Assembly: GCF_000143415.4 (NCBI RefSeq)
Contig: NW_003314295.1
Coordinates: 657,410 to 721,409, forward strand
DNA length: 64,000 nucleotides
Direction: 5' to 3'
Source of the DNA: Selaginella moellendorffii
Taxonomy: Eukaryota; Streptophyta; Lycopodiopsida; Selaginellales; Selaginellaceae
The translations under genes were made by a program, and so were the position numbers. Below are positions 53,335 to 64,000 of the stretch, piece after piece (the stretch's first letter is position 1; every line of letters begins with the position of its first letter). The notes below the pieces were generated by a model. The model was not told the DNA's origin. It worked only from the letters and a program-made list of their open reading frames with translations, and did not search any database.

Positions 53335-53674
53335 TAGAAGTCATCTTCAGGCTGCAGCTTAGGCCATCTGAAACATAAAGAGCTTAGGCACGGATCAATT
53401 TGACCCAGGCTTACAAAACGTACTGTGTTGTACTCGGGAAATAGTTCCTGGACGAACGTCTAAGGTAATCTTCGAACAATCTATTCGTTTTGAGAAGCTG
53501 AAAAGAGAGCAAACACATTAAAGCTAGCATGGATTCGCTGCCTAAATTTCTAAGTCACGCCAAGAGTATATACCTCTGCTGTTACTTTTGTTAATGCTCG
53601 CTAAGTGGAGGACCGTTGGGGGGCCGGGAGCTTCATATATGTTCGAGCACTTTCCCTCTCTCCGAGCAAGGAAA
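53335..53674. promoter_or_regulatory. Shared upstream region of PPR and glucanase genes
   Basis: 340 bp lie between divergent start codons. A TATA-like CATATATG at about 53634 is only about 35 bp from the glucanase ATG, close for a plant promoter, so its role is uncertain. No other element is recognised. Confidence 0.35.
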
Positions 53675-54817
53675 ATGGCCGCCCCAAGGGAATGGATCCT
53701 CGCTCTCGTCCTGCTCATAATCGTCAATCTCTCCCTCAAAGGTATGAATCGAAAGAACGTACCACCTTGAGATTCTCTAAAGCGCTCCTCCATTCCAGCG
53801 TCCTCCACCAGCAGCATCGGCGTCAACTACGGAAGAATGAGCGATAATCTCCCATCCCCAGCCCAGGCAGCACAGCTCCTGATCCAGCACGGGATCACGA
53901 AGGTAAAGCTCTACGACGCTGATCCATCGGTGATCTCCGCCTTCGCCAGCACTGGAATCCAGATCGCCGTATCGATGTACAACGAAGTAATCTGGCAGCT
54001 GGCCTCGAGCCAAGAACAAGCCGATAGCTGGCTCGCCTCTGCGATTCTCCCTCACCTGGCGGCTAACGCAAGCATTGAGATGATCCTGCTCGGCAACGAG
54101 GTACTCACCCGCGCAGATCCAGCGCTGGCGCCCCAGCTCGTCCCGGCAATGCGAAATCTCCACAAAACCCTAGTCACCAGGGGCCTGGATTCCAGAATCA
54201 AGCTGACAACGAGCCACGCGATGGACGTCCTGGATTTCTCGCGCTCTTTCCCGCCCTCGGCTGGTATATTCCGCCCCGGCATGGAGGAGACGATGAAGCC
54301 CCTCTTGGACTTCCTGGCGGAGACCTCCTCCCCGTTCCTGATCGATGCTTACCCCTATTTCGCGTACAGGGACGACAAGGGGGAGCATATCGATCTGGAG
54401 TTTGCGCTTCTCGACCCCAACTCATCTGGGACCACGGATTGGATCACTGGATTGCACTACCCGACGATGCTCGACGCCCAGGTGGACACAATCTATGCCG
54501 CGATGGGCAGGCTGGGCTATGGCAACGGCGAGGTTCGTGTCATTGTTGGCGAGACTGGGTGGCCATCGGCAGGCGACGAGAGGAATTTCGGGGCTGGGAT
54601 GGAGAATGCGAGGAAATTCGTGCAAAATCTCGTACGTAGGCAGCAGCAGGGACTAGGAACGCCATTGCATCCACAAGTTTCCATTGAATCATACATCTTT
54701 GCGCTGTTCAACGAGGATTTGAAGCAGGGGAGCACAGCAGAGCGCAACTTTGGCCTCTTCTATCCCAACATGACACAAGTGTATAGCGTAGAGTTTTCTT
54801 TAAACATGTTTAAATAA
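53675..54817 (+). CDS. GH17 glucan endo-1,3-beta-glucosidase
   Basis: Exons 53675-53741 and 53799-54817 join across a 57-bp intron into 361 residues. The first exon encodes a signal peptide (EWILALVLLIIVNLSL). The GH17 start IGVNYGRMSDNLPSP follows at residue 29. The acid/base Glu is in LLGNEVLTR (Glu123) and the nucleophile is in IVGETGWPSAG (Glu274), matching the GH17 signature. The C-terminus ends with FGLFYPNMTQVYSVEF and lacks an X8/CBM43 domain and a GPI signal, so a secreted, soluble enzyme is expected. It would cleave callose or fungal beta-1,3-glucan in the wall. The donor-acceptor pair GT...AG restores the frame exactly. Confidence 0.95.
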
Positions 54818-55202
54818 ACTGGTAATGAATATTCTTAATATATCCTTATAAAAGATAAACTGACTAAGATAAATAATATCATTTTAAAAATCTAATGAAC
54901 TAGAATTACAATAATATATAACACTGTTCAAAACATAAGACTAAGTTTTAATGTAGCTAATTTTTTGTAAAAGAAATTAGTTACCTTTTAATTTTTTCTC
55001 AGAAAATTTATTTATTTTTCATTGATTTACAATTTCAAAATCAAGAATTGATTTTTAAAGTTTTAAAATTTCAATTTTCAAAATTTTTTACTCTACCTAA
55101 CAACTAAAACTTTTAATCTTTTACTTGTTATATACAGTGAAAAATAAATTGAAAATTAAAATGTTTTAACTTTTAAAACTAAAAGATTAAAAATTTTAGT
55201 TG
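54818..55202. other. AT-rich spacer
   Basis: Very AT-rich, with long A/T runs and self-complementary T- and A-rich stretches around 54980-55200. No gene is seen. Element D begins at 55203. Confidence 0.5.
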
Positions 55203-55377
55203 TGTGAGGGCCAAATGTATGGCTACGATGCCGTATACTAATATTAGCGTAGTGGGATTTTGGTAGCCGTCAGATTGGTTTCAATCCAGACCACTTGCTC
55301 CTATATATAAGCTAAAGTTTTTGGGCTAATGGATATGCACATTTCTGTATTCCCTTTCCATATTCCATGCACTCACA
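55203..55377 (+). repeat. 5' LTR of element D
   Basis: The 175-bp LTR has TGTGAG/CTCACA ends, 'gatgccgtatactaatatta', and a TATA box at 55302-55310. Confidence 0.85.
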
Positions 55378-55649
55378 TTGATGGAAATGAGGGGCACCTT
55401 TGATTGTCCCTAGGGGGAGTGTTTGGATTTGGGATTTTAGTTTAAATTTAGCTTTTGCATCATTTAGATTTAGCATTTTCCATTTCCTTTCTTTTGTTTT
55501 TTCCTTTTAAGATTTTGGTTTAGATCTAGCTTTTTGCATTGTCTAGATCTACTATTTCTTTCCAGCTTTTTGTCATTTCTCTTCTTTTGCTCTTTCTTTT
55601 TTGTTCATCTTTATGGCAGATCAGCAATGTCCTCCTTTGACTTTTAGAG

Positions 55650-56545
55650 TAGCAGTTGGTTCAATTGCTTAATGCTATGCGCTTGCAATTGACCAACCAA
55701 ACTCAATTGATGGCGGCATTCATGGCACGTGGTCCAACTTCTTCTGCTCTTGGTGCCAATCCTCGCGTTTGGCCGGAGTTCTTTCGTGGGAATCCTGGGG
55801 ATGATGTGTACCATTGGTTCGATCACTTCACAGTGATTGCCACATATCATTCTTAGGATGATGCTTGACGTTTGCGTGAGTTCCCTACGTGTCTCCAAGA
55901 GACGGCGTTGTAGTGGTACAATGGATTGAGCGCAGCCACTTGTGGGGATTGGAGTGTTCTTCCGGATGTTTTCAAACGCGCCTTTGGACATGTCGATGAT
56001 TGTGATGATGCTTTCCAACAATTGCATCGTCTTCGCCAAGGGCCATCAGAGTTAGTGATGCAACTTAGCGTTCGTTTCCGAAGTCTTTTGCTTCGTGCGA
56101 AGCCTAATATGTCGGAGCGGATCAAGCTAGGAATGTTGTGGCCAACACTTCGTCAAGATCTTGTCGGACTTGTGCATGCACTTGCTCCTGCCACTCTTGA
56201 CGATGCTCTTTGCTTGGCACAATGTTATGAGACGTCGCCTCTTCCACTTCTCGTTGCACGTTCTTCAGCTCCACTTCCTATGGGTGATGGTCCTGTTCCA
56301 ATGGAGGTTGATGCTACTGCTACTCGAGTCCAAGGACAAGGGCGAGGACGTGGTCGTGGCCATGATGTTCGTTGCAGGGCGTGTGATGAAGTTAGTCATA
56401 CTTATCAGTGTTGTTTGCGCTTTCCGAATTGGTGACCTCCATTTCCTGGGTGGAGACCTTGGCGTCAGCAACGTCCCCTTGGTGCTACTGCAGTGGAAGG
56501 TTTGGACACCGAGGTGCATCCGGGAAATGAGGAGTCACACGAGTA
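55650..56545 (+). pseudogene. Element D Gag relic
   Basis: One frame shows gag sequence (RVWPEFFRGNPGDDVYHWFD), stops at 55855 and 55864, and then continues open from 55926. The middle has a conserved capsid C-terminal part (ERIKLGMLWPTLRQDLVGLV). The zinc knuckle CRACDEVSHTYQCC lies near 56374-56415, after a short RG-rich patch (QGQGRGRGRGH). The frame ends at 56433 and resumes in decay. Confidence 0.75.
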
Positions 56546-56689
56546 ATGGAGGGACCTTGCGCGAATAAGTTAATGACCCCTCCATCTTTCTTTCGGGAGT
56601 ATCATCAAGGGGTTCCTTTGGCACCGATTCATCCAGTGTTTACTTTCCAAGCTCGTTTTTATAACAAAAGGTCTTCTATTATTCTCTCT

Positions 56690-58618
56690 GTGTTAGTTGA
56701 TACAGGTTAGAGTTTATCTTCTATTGCTAGACCTGTTGCCACACGTTGTCGTCTACACTTGCGTCGTGCAGCGGATCTGGTTTTCATTCTTTATGGCAAC
56801 GGCCGTACACATGCATGTGCACAGGATGAGGCAGACCTAGTTGTGCGTGTGGGTGATCTCAAGCTTGAGTTGCAGTTATTGCAAGTGGTGCCGAGTCAAG
56901 CTTTTGACCTCATTTTTGGTATGGATTGGTTGCAGCACAATCATGCTAAGTGTGACTTTGAGGCTTCTCCCCCTTATCTCATACTTCCTTATGTTTCATC
57001 CATTCCTCTCACTTTTGTACCTCTTCGTCCCTTTACTTCTACCTTTGCTTCCATTACTTTTGTTCCCCCACTATTTCCTTCTGTGTTTCCATCTTGTTTT
57101 GCTCTTCCCTTTTCCGATCCCTCCGACGATCTTTGTGTTGTAGCGGTTGACTGGCTCATGAAGGAGTATTCTGATCTCTTTGAATTTGACCTATCGTCCG
57201 GGGCCAAGATTGCCACACATCATCCGATTCCAACCGGGGATGCTCGTCCAATCAAGGTTCCTGTTCGTCATCAGTCACCCAAGGAGATCAAGGTTTTACG
57301 TGCAAACGTCAAGGAGATGTTGGAGAAGGGTGTTATTCGAAAGTCATGGAGTCCTTGGGCATGTGAACCTCATCTTGTGACGAAGCCTGATGGGAGTATT
57401 TATTTTTGCATTGACTATTGTCTGTTAAATGAAGTGACGATCCCGGATGTGTACCCTCTTCCTCACACTGCTGATCTTTTGGATCGTCTGGGGCAAAGTC
57501 GTTGGTTCATTGAGCTAAATCTTGGTTCTGGGTACTAGCAAGTACCGATGGCTGAAGAAGATATTCCTAAGACTGCTTTTTGTACACCATTTGGTTTGTA
57601 CAAGTTCTTGGTGATGCCATTTGGTTTGAACAATGCTCCAACGACTTTCCAGCAGATGATGGACGAGGTTCTTTGCGATATACCAGAGGTGATTACTGAC
57701 TTCATTAATGATGTCTTGATCCACTCGGAGAGGACGTGGGAGGAGCACATTTGTGATGTTTGTAAAGTGTTAGATCGGCTACGTGATATTGGTTTAAAGC
57801 TGAAGCGGTCGAAGTGCGTGTTTGGGTCCAAAGACACAACTTATCTTGGGTACCGTATTTCTCGTGAGAGTTTGGAAGTTGATCTTGACAAACTTGTGGC
57901 TATTCTAAAGTTCCCTACTGCGAAGTGTGTGAATGATGTGCAACGCTTCTTGTTGGGCAACGTGCAGTATCTTGATTGTTTTGTGGATCATCTTTTTGAT
58001 CACATTGCACCATTGTGAGTGTTGTTGAAGTCATCAACATCATCTTTCATCTGGTCTCCAGATTGTGAGCGGGCGTTCAGGGATCTCAAAGAGCTGTTGA
58101 CAACTCCTCTGGTTTTGGCATATCCTAACTACACTCGACCTTTTATTTTGCACGTGGATGCTTCTAACATTGGTCTTGGAGTTGTGTTGATGCAAGAGAG
58201 CTCGAGTGTGCCTGGTCAGTGCCATCCCATTGCGTATATATGCCGTACATTACAACTAGCGGAGATGAATTACTTCACGACAAAGAAGGAGTGTTTAGCA
58301 GTAATTTAGGGTTTCGAGAAACTTCATGCATATCTACATGGTTCTCGGACATTATTTGAAGGTGACCATGCTACTGTTACTTCATTATTGAAGCGGAAGA
58401 ACCTAGTTGGTCATACTGCTTGATGGGCTTTGAAGCTTTAGATATATGATTTTGATGTGGTTCATTGCCCATGGAGTTCTATTACTGATGTTGATGCCCT
58501 TTTTCGAGCTCCTCTTCCTTTTGCACTCTCTTCTCATGTTTCTAATGAGCCTATTGTTCCAGCATTTGTAGATTTTCTAGACGAGAATTTTGTGTTAACA
58601 GTAGTTGCCGTACTTGAC
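56690..58618 (+). pseudogene. Element D protease, RT and RNase H
   Basis: Protease: VDTG immediately followed by TAG (about 56707), then FDLIFGMDWL. RT: KVPVRHQSPKEIKVLRANVK, DLLDRLGQSRWF, a TAG at about 57536 after LGSGY, and then [17 protein letters not shown]. The catalytic box reads DFINDVLIHS, in which the first Asp of YxDD is replaced by Asn. RNase H: LHVDASNIGLGVVLMQE and TKKECLAVI, followed by TAG. At least six in-frame stops. RT could not work even if the stops were suppressed. Confidence 0.85.
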
Positions 58619-58799
58619 GTTTAGTGTCCACAAGGCGCAAAGAAAGATCTACCTTCTCTTGATGAGGTTTGCGAGGCTCAAAAGGTTGAGGCGTGGATTC
58701 GAAGGCTTCAAGATGGGTTTGAGAATCCTGCATCATTTGCTAATGACTTATCTTTTCGGCATTTACATTCTCAATATCACCTTGAAGACAACCTTCTTT

Positions 58800-59560
58800 A
58801 TTTTGTGGGGACGGATCCTAATGATCATTTACGGCTGGTCGTGCCTTCTATCTTTATTCTCCGGTTTCTCCATGATTACCATGAATCTCCTATTCTAAGT
58901 GGGCATATAGGACATCGTCGTGTGACTGAGAAGCTGCGCAGGTCTTTTTATTGGCTAAAGATGCAACATGATATTATTCGGTATATGTGTAGCTACGTTT
59001 GGTGCCAAGCTTATAATACTCCCCCGCGTGCCGCAGAAAGATGGTTAGAGTCGATTGCAGTTTCCCGTCCGTTTGAGTTGGTGGCCTTTGATCTTATGGG
59101 ACCTTTTCCATGATTGACTGCTGGTAATGAGTATATTATTATTGTTTCTGATTACTTGACTTGTTGGGTGGAAGTTGGTGCTCTTGCTAACGCCTTTGCA
59201 ACTGCTGTTGGATACTTCCTCCTCAATCAAGTGGTGTTCCAACATTCTTGTCCAAAGCGGATTCTTTCAGATAATGGTCCCGCATTTATGGCTGAGGCAT
59301 TTTATGTTTTAATGTCTCGGTTGGAGATATGCCACACTTTTACTAATGCTTATCATCCACAGTCAGATGGTTTGGTGAAATGACTTATTCGGATGTTTAA
59401 AGGGATGATCACGAAGTATGTGAATTTTCAGCATTCGGATTGGGATGGTTATTTACCTTCTCTTCGATATGCATATGTCACAGGGGTGTAGAGTTCTATT
59501 GGTGCTTCACCATAAAAACTCCTATATGGTCATAATCCAATATTACCAACGGAGTTGGGT
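58800..59560 (+). pseudogene. Element D integrase relic
   Basis: The zinc-finger half is decayed (HIGHRRVTEKLRRSFYWLK, with one Cys of the CC pair displaced). The catalytic core keeps Asp in LVAFDLMGPFP, Asp in RILSDNGPAFM and the QSDGLVK stretch, where the Glu position has become part of a stop region. Stops at about 59111 and 59381 break the core. Sequence after 59400 decays further, up to the purine tract at 60024. No chromodomain is visible. Confidence 0.8.
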
Positions 59561-60039
59561 TTACCTTCGTGATTGCCACAAGCTACTGATGCTAGGTCAT
59601 GGGATTAGTATTTGACGAGCATTCTTTCACTTGTCTGAGCAGAGTCTGCTGAACACTTAGGCCGTGTACAAGTGGGACAACAACGGCGCTACAACTCCCA
59701 TCATCGTTCACCTACAGAGTACAAAGTGGATGACTTGGTGTTGGTCTATTTTCTGCATCTTACGGTACGTGGTTTATCTAAGGGGCTCTTTGCTCAGTGG
59801 AAAGGACCGTATCAAGTGTTGCGGCAAGTGAAACCATAAGTTTATGAAGTTCAGCATGACGTCCACAATCCTCTAGAGATTGTGCATGTGCAGCAGTTGA
59901 AACTCTTCATACAAAGGGATCAAGAGCAGTTAATACCACCTAGAAATCGATTAATGCCTCCTCCTGATGTTCCTCTAGATCCTGGCCCATCTATAAAAGA
60001 ACCCTAATGGTCTTCCATTATTCCAAGAGGAGGGGATGA

Positions 60040-60206
60040 TGTGAAGGCCAAGTGTACGACTATGATGCCGTATACTAATATTAGTATAGTGGGATTTTGG
60101 TAGCTGGTGGATTAGTTTCAATCCGGACCACTCGCTCCTATATATAAGCTAAGGTTTTTGGGTTAATTGATATGCATATTCCCTTTCCATATTCCATGCA
60201 CTTACA
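60040..60206 (+). repeat. 3' LTR of element D
   Basis: The 167-bp LTR has TGTGAA/CTTACA ends and lacks 8 bp near its 3' end relative to the left LTR. The same TATATATAA box is present. Confidence 0.85.
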
Positions 60207-60720
60207 CATCTAGTAATTTATAATTTTATTTTTATTATTTAACATTTTATAGTATTGTAAGGATGGATTCTCAACATGCTGTCTATGGTAAATTAATATA
60301 TGTTGGTGTTGATAACTTGATATACTTTTAATATTTTCCTATTAAAAAGCTTCAGTTCCACATGAAAAGTATTTAGCTTGGAGAAAGCATTCTCCAAAAC
60401 AAAATATATTTACTGAAAGGAAAAGCAGAAAGGTTCCATTGATCAAAGCAAGAAGAGAAAGAAAAACATAAAAAAACCGATCACCCATTTTCTTTGTTGG
60501 TATTCAACAAAATCTTGGAAGCATTGTCTGCATAACTCTCAATCCTGAAAATTTAAACAAACAAGAGATGGGATGTACTCGACACCCTTCTCCTTTGCTA
60601 GCTTTAACAAGTTCCTAAGCAAAAACGCAGCAAAACTTCATCGTTCTTACTTCAACTGTTTTTTCTTACTTGAATTTGCAAACTACGCAGCACATTCTTC
60701 TTCACCTTAAAGTGGGACTA
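60207..60720. other. AT-rich spacer right of element D
   Basis: No gene or repeat is recognised here. Several short A/T runs occur. The strong hairpin at 60726-60792 begins immediately after. Confidence 0.4.
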
Positions 60721-60725
60721 TGGTA

Positions 60726-60792
60726 TCTGCTGCACAGGCAGCTGGAAGCCCCTGGAAGCATTGTAGGGCCTTCCAGCTGCCTGTGCCACAGA
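60726..60792 (+). ncRNA. Candidate small-RNA hairpin
   Basis: A 17-bp perfect stem (GCACAGGCAGCTGGAAG with CTTCCAGCTGCCTGTGC) extends below by TCTG/CAGA across a 2-nt internal loop, and above by CCCT/AGGG across a C-C mismatch, closing on an 11-nt loop. The total of about 25 paired bases in a 67-nt span is far more than expected by chance and suits a plant microRNA precursor. Neither arm matches a conserved plant miRNA family that I can recall. The orientation given is arbitrary, since the reverse complement also folds. A simple inverted repeat is the alternative. Confidence 0.45.
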
Positions 60793-61044
60793 TTATTCAC
60801 ACCATATGCTTATTTTGTAAAGTGGGTCTACAAGATCCCTATAGGGACTTGCATGTTCTAAAAGGTCAGGATCAAAAACAAAAACAAAGAGGAGTATCGA
60901 AGAAACTTTCATCTACTCCAGAGTTGAGCTTTTGCCCATTCTTAAAGGGCACAGTGGTCTTTGTTGTGCTATAGAATGGTTGTAGAGACACTGTAAGTTT
61001 TCTTCCACGGCAGGACAACGTACACCATCCAGAACCGGAAATTC

Positions 61045-61393
61045 TTACGGGTAGAATCCACTATCCAGCACATCCTCTAGCAGCACTGCAAAACAAAGAA
61101 ATTGTCTTTAAAACACTCAAAGGAATAAAAGAGAAAAAGAAAGAAATACGAACCTGATCCGGAGAAAATCGCCACCCCTTCACCATTACGCTTCCCGCAT
61201 GGTGTTTTCTTCTTCTTCTTCTTTGTTTGATGATAGTTTTCTCCGATCTAGCCTTTCGTTCGACGAGATGACGATCCATACTCCCATCCTCCAGACTTGC
61301 TGGAAGAATCAAGTGCTGGATGAAACCATCTTGCGGAGATTTTTCCATTCTTTTGGCCAGGATGTCCAGGGTGCCAAACTGGAACACGTCCAT
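61045..61393 (-). CDS. Small hypothetical protein, two exons
   Basis: Exons 61393-61150 and 61085-61045 join across a 64-bp intron (GTATTTC...TTTGCAG) into 94 residues starting MDVFQFGTLDILAKR. The middle is strongly basic (TIIKQRRRRRKHH) and is followed by MVKGWRFSPDQ and LLLEDVLDSGFYP. Intron size fits the neighbours. I do not recognise the family; the basic patch could be a nuclear localisation signal. An upstream exon in another frame (around 61500) is possible. The call is tentative. Confidence 0.35.
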
Positions 61394-61746
61394 GCTGTGA
61401 AAGTTCCAGTTTGTGAATCACCGCGATCGTGCTGGGTGATTGACGTGTGAATCCCGTCGCTGAATAGAGCTGTTCTGTGGATGTGGATCCATCGGAGGCA
61501 ACGTCCATTGGAGCAGCAAAATGCAGTTTTCTTCTCGAGGATCCTTGTGAGGAAAACAAAAGAGAACTAGAACGATTCATGGATCACGTATGTCGCATGG
61601 GCGAGATCCATAAGCGCATGCTAGGCATCGCGATTCCCGCTGTTTACACTTGAAGGGCGTAAGAACTTTGGATGTCCAGTTCTAGCTGCTTGGCAAGATA
61701 CGCAAGGACCGCCATCGAGAGAGTGAAAAGAAGTTAGGAACTAGTA

Positions 61747-62016
61747 ATGGCTCGAGGGTGCTGTTCACGTCCGTCTGTGCCCGCCAGCAGTGATCTTCTC
61801 CTGGCTGACGGCGGTTTGGGTGTGGAGGAGATGAGCTTGGCCGGCATGCAGAGGTCGGAGCTGAATTTCTACGCCCTGGCGGCCGCGTCCAGGGTGCCGC
61901 TGGTGCACATCTTGACGGATACGAGGACGAAGGCCTGGGCGTTTGTGTGCACGGGGTACGAGGACACGCACTCGGAGCTTGCTCCGAAAGACGGAAGACC
62001 TGAAAGACTTTTTTGA
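61747..62016 (+). CDS. Small hypothetical ORF
   Basis: An 89-residue ORF from an ATG (61747) with a plausible amino-acid mix (LLLADGGLGVEEM, FYALAAASRVPLVHILTD). An overlapping minus-strand ORF has a low-complexity Pro/Ser/Arg composition and looks like its shadow. No domain is recognised, and it may be a remnant exon of a larger gene. Confidence 0.25.
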   Translation: MARGCCSRPSVPASSDLLLADGGLGVEEMSLAGMQRSELNFYALAAASRVPLVHILTDTRTKAWAFVCTGYEDTHSELAPKDGRPERLF

Positions 62017-62174
62017 GGATCACCAGGTCCAAGTACCCGTATCCAGTCCATTTACATTCCCACAGAGTCTAAGAGCACCACCTAGCTTAATAATCTCCAG
62101 AGCCAAGAAACCAGACTTTGTGATCCAAATCCCCCTTGCGGTGTGTCTGGATGCTCCTGGATGTCTGTTTCCTG

Positions 62175-62207
62175 CCTAAAACCCTAAAATAAATTTAGGG
62201 TTTAAGG
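62175..62207. repeat. Inverted repeat built from telo-box sequence
   Basis: CCTAAAACCCTAAA (62175-62188) and TTTAGGGTTTAAGG (62194-62207) pair at 13 of 14 positions around a 5-nt loop. The arms contain AAACCCTAA/TTAGGGTTT, the plant telomere repeat and telo-box. It lies about 30 bp beyond the stop of the coiled-coil gene, in its likely 3' untranslated region. Confidence 0.7.
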
Positions 62208-62236
62208 TTTAGGCTTAAAGTTTTTACAGGTTTGTA

Positions 62237-64000
62237 TTAGTAATATTTGCCTGTTCTCGTAGACAGCAGCTGGAAACTCTGCGACTTGAGTTCTTCCATC
62301 TCGAGCTTGGCTCGAGACATCTCTGCAACCATGCTTGCAATTTTCTCTTCGGCTTCCAGGATGGATTTCCTCGCGCGCTCTTTCTTTCGATGCTTGCTCC
62401 TCAGGGACTCACGGCTGCTCTCCTCGAGCCTCTGGCGCTGCTCTTGTATCGCTGACGCTGCCAAGTGCAGCGTCAATCGTTCCAAAGCTTCCTCTCGCTG
62501 CGAAAGTTGGTACTCCGTCTCTAGCAGCCTGGATTGGAGCTGGCTGTAACGCTGTCCAAGTGCTTCGTGCTCGACAGCTTCGATATTGAGTTTATTTCTC
62601 GCCGCTTGAAGATCGGACGAGAGCTGCTCCTGATAAAGCTGCAATCGATCTATATGAGAAAAAAGAAAAACAAAACAAAAGACCAGCATACCTCACGAGC
62701 TTCCAGTTTTGTGATCTTTACGCTCTGACTCTCCATTTCGCTCATAACACGCTGTAGCCTTGTGAGGACCTCGTTTTTCTCGAAAACAGCAGCGTCGGTT
62801 TCCTTCTGGCATGCTTCCACCCTGCTCTTCCAGTCGCTTAGAAGACAATCTTTATCGGCCAGCTCCTTTTCTAGAGCCTTGATGTTCATTCTTAGCCCTT
62901 TGGCTAGCTCCTCTGCCTGTGAGAATATGTCAGAACGGTTATAAAAGTAGAACTTGCTTACTTCGTTCCTCGAGTTTTTCAACTTCGCTTCGAATGAGGC
63001 TCTCAAGCCAGTATGTTCTGCTCGTAGGTCTGCCAAAGCATTCTCCGCAGTGGACATGTCATTGGCCAAACGCATGTTTAATTCCTGCGCGTAGGCTAAA
63101 GTTTTTTCTTTTAAGTCCAACTGCTGAGCATGCTCGTCAGCAGCGCGAGACCGTTTTGCCTTCATCGCCTGGATGTCAGCTTCCAGTTCATCGTTTTGAG
63201 AGGGAGCTACACTCGAGTTTTTCGACAAATCCTCTCCAAAGTCAATGCTTGAGTGCTTATCATCTGCGTGGTTTCAGCTCGTAAGTGAGATAAAATGTAG
63301 AAACAATAGCTGCTTACCTTCGCTAGATGACAATCGAGATACATCTGTCTGAAAACCTCCAAATACTTTAAACAACCTTTTGTTAAGCTCGGTTTTATTG
63401 GAAGTCGCGTCAATGGAAATGGTTTTTTCCTCCGAAGGAACTTGAATTCTGTCGAACGAATAACATGATAAGCAGCAGTAATAACATGTTGCATGGCATA
63501 CCTGTCCAGAAACTTGTCGTCCTCGCCTTGCTAAGAAAACAACACTGACGTTAGGCTCGAATTCAATAGACAACCAACCTTCTGATTAAGACGCGACTTC
63601 AGTTCACCGATTTCCGTCTTCAATCTGAAAATTTCAGCATCCTTTTCATCTTTTGGAGGTTTCATGCTCGGCTTTCGCTCTTGAAAAATAGGAGAAAAAT
63701 AAATGCTGGAATAGCCCTGCGGAAGACTTGCTGTCCAAGAAAAAGTTTCAGTCTCCGTTCTACAACCACCGCCGCAATCCGCTTCTTCCAACCTGTTACG
63801 AAGCCGTTGGCTTTCCAGCTCGGTGACCTCCAGCCTCCGTTCCATTTCTTTGAGAACGGCTTGTTGCGTTTTCCACCGTTGTTCTTGGGCGGCTACCAAC
63901 TTCAAAACTTCCGACTTGGTCTCTTTCTTGAGTTTCCACCATTTCTCCTTGTTTCCATCTGAATGTGTGGCATCAGTCGAAGAAGAAGAAGAAGAAGCCT
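62237..64000 (-). CDS. Long coiled-coil protein, 3' part (runs off the window)
   Basis: The 5' end lies beyond the right edge. Exons that join in frame: edge-63579, 63530-63502 (29 bp), 63448-63318, 63263-62962, 62916-62692 and 62638-62237. Introns are 45-69 bp except the short-exon neighbours. The protein starts here with a run of Ser and then KEKWWKLKKETKSEVLKLVA. It is almost wholly heptad-like coiled coil (AQEQRWKTQQAVLKEMERRL, AEELAKGLRMNIKALEKELA, QLQSRLLETEYQLSQREEAL). A basic KHRKKERARKS segment comes near the end. Part of 63680-63770 may be an intron or a poorly conserved insert. A structural or motor-associated role is possible, but no motor, zinc finger or other domain is visible to name it. 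Confidence 0.75.

Larger units (their letters stand above)
55203..60206 (+). mobile_element. Decayed Ty3/Gypsy element with short LTRs (element D)
   Basis: LTRs at 55203-55377 (175 bp, TGTGAG...CTCACA) and 60040-60206 (167 bp, TGTGAA...CTTACA) differ by an 8-bp indel and about a dozen substitutions. Each has a TATATATAA box (left 55302-55310). The purine tract AGAGGAGGGGATGA precedes the right LTR. Inside are gag, protease, RT, RNase H and integrase, with many stops. The 5-bp flanks do not match, so the target duplication has been lost. LTR divergence indicates an older insertion than the nested chromovirus. Confidence 0.9.

Noticed and set aside
61682-62032. 116-residue minus-strand ORF
   Set aside because: Pro/Ser/Arg low-complexity composition; it is the shadow of the more protein-like plus-strand ORF at 61747-62016.

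Overview
The window is nuclear DNA of a land plant. Spliceosomal introns interrupt a D-type cyclin, an A-type cytochrome P450 and a GH17 glucanase. There are also a dirigent protein, two intronless PPR genes (one with a DYW editing domain) and many Ty3/Gypsy LTR retrotransposons. Every intron I could place is very short (about 45 to 80 bp). Compact introns, abundant PPR genes and chromodomain Gypsy elements fit a lycophyte such as Selaginella best; this is an inference from the sequence alone.

Layout. 1-3300: a six-exon D-type cyclin on the minus strand and its upstream flank. About 3300-12000: AT-rich ground made of decayed Gypsy elements, with LTR, reverse transcriptase, RNase H and gag remnants. 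11850-29390: a large non-chromodomain Gypsy element (element B, Athila/Tat-like RT motif), broken by many stop codons and carrying extra ORFs before gag and after integrase. A nearly intact chromodomain Gypsy element is nested inside it at 17632-25160, with two 1147-bp LTRs differing at two positions and a perfect 5-bp target duplication (CAGTA). 29390-36730: an AT-rich desert with a small TRIM-type element, a relic resembling a DNA methyltransferase, and microsatellites. 36735-41987: a minus-strand chromovirus whose RT resembles fungal and animal Gypsy elements more than usual plant ones. 42000-45200: an AT-rich stretch with one old LTR.

45260-54820 is a compact gene island: DYW-class PPR (-), dirigent protein (+), cytochrome P450 (+), second PPR (-) and GH17 beta-1,3-glucanase (+). 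The PPR/dirigent and PPR/glucanase pairs are divergent with short shared upstream regions; the P450 and second PPR converge. 55203-60206 is another decayed Gypsy element with 167-175-bp LTRs. 60700-64000 holds a strong small-RNA-like hairpin, one or two doubtful small genes, and the 3' part of a gene for a long coiled-coil protein that runs off the right edge.

The genes have no common pathway. The dirigent protein, P450 and glucanase fit secondary metabolism and wall remodelling, and the PPR proteins fit organelle RNA processing. The most unusual observation is that the young nested retrotransposon carries two intron-like GT...AG segments (47 and 52 bp) inside its integrase coding region. The first separates the second catalytic Asp from the catalytic Glu, so unspliced RNA would encode an inactive integrase.
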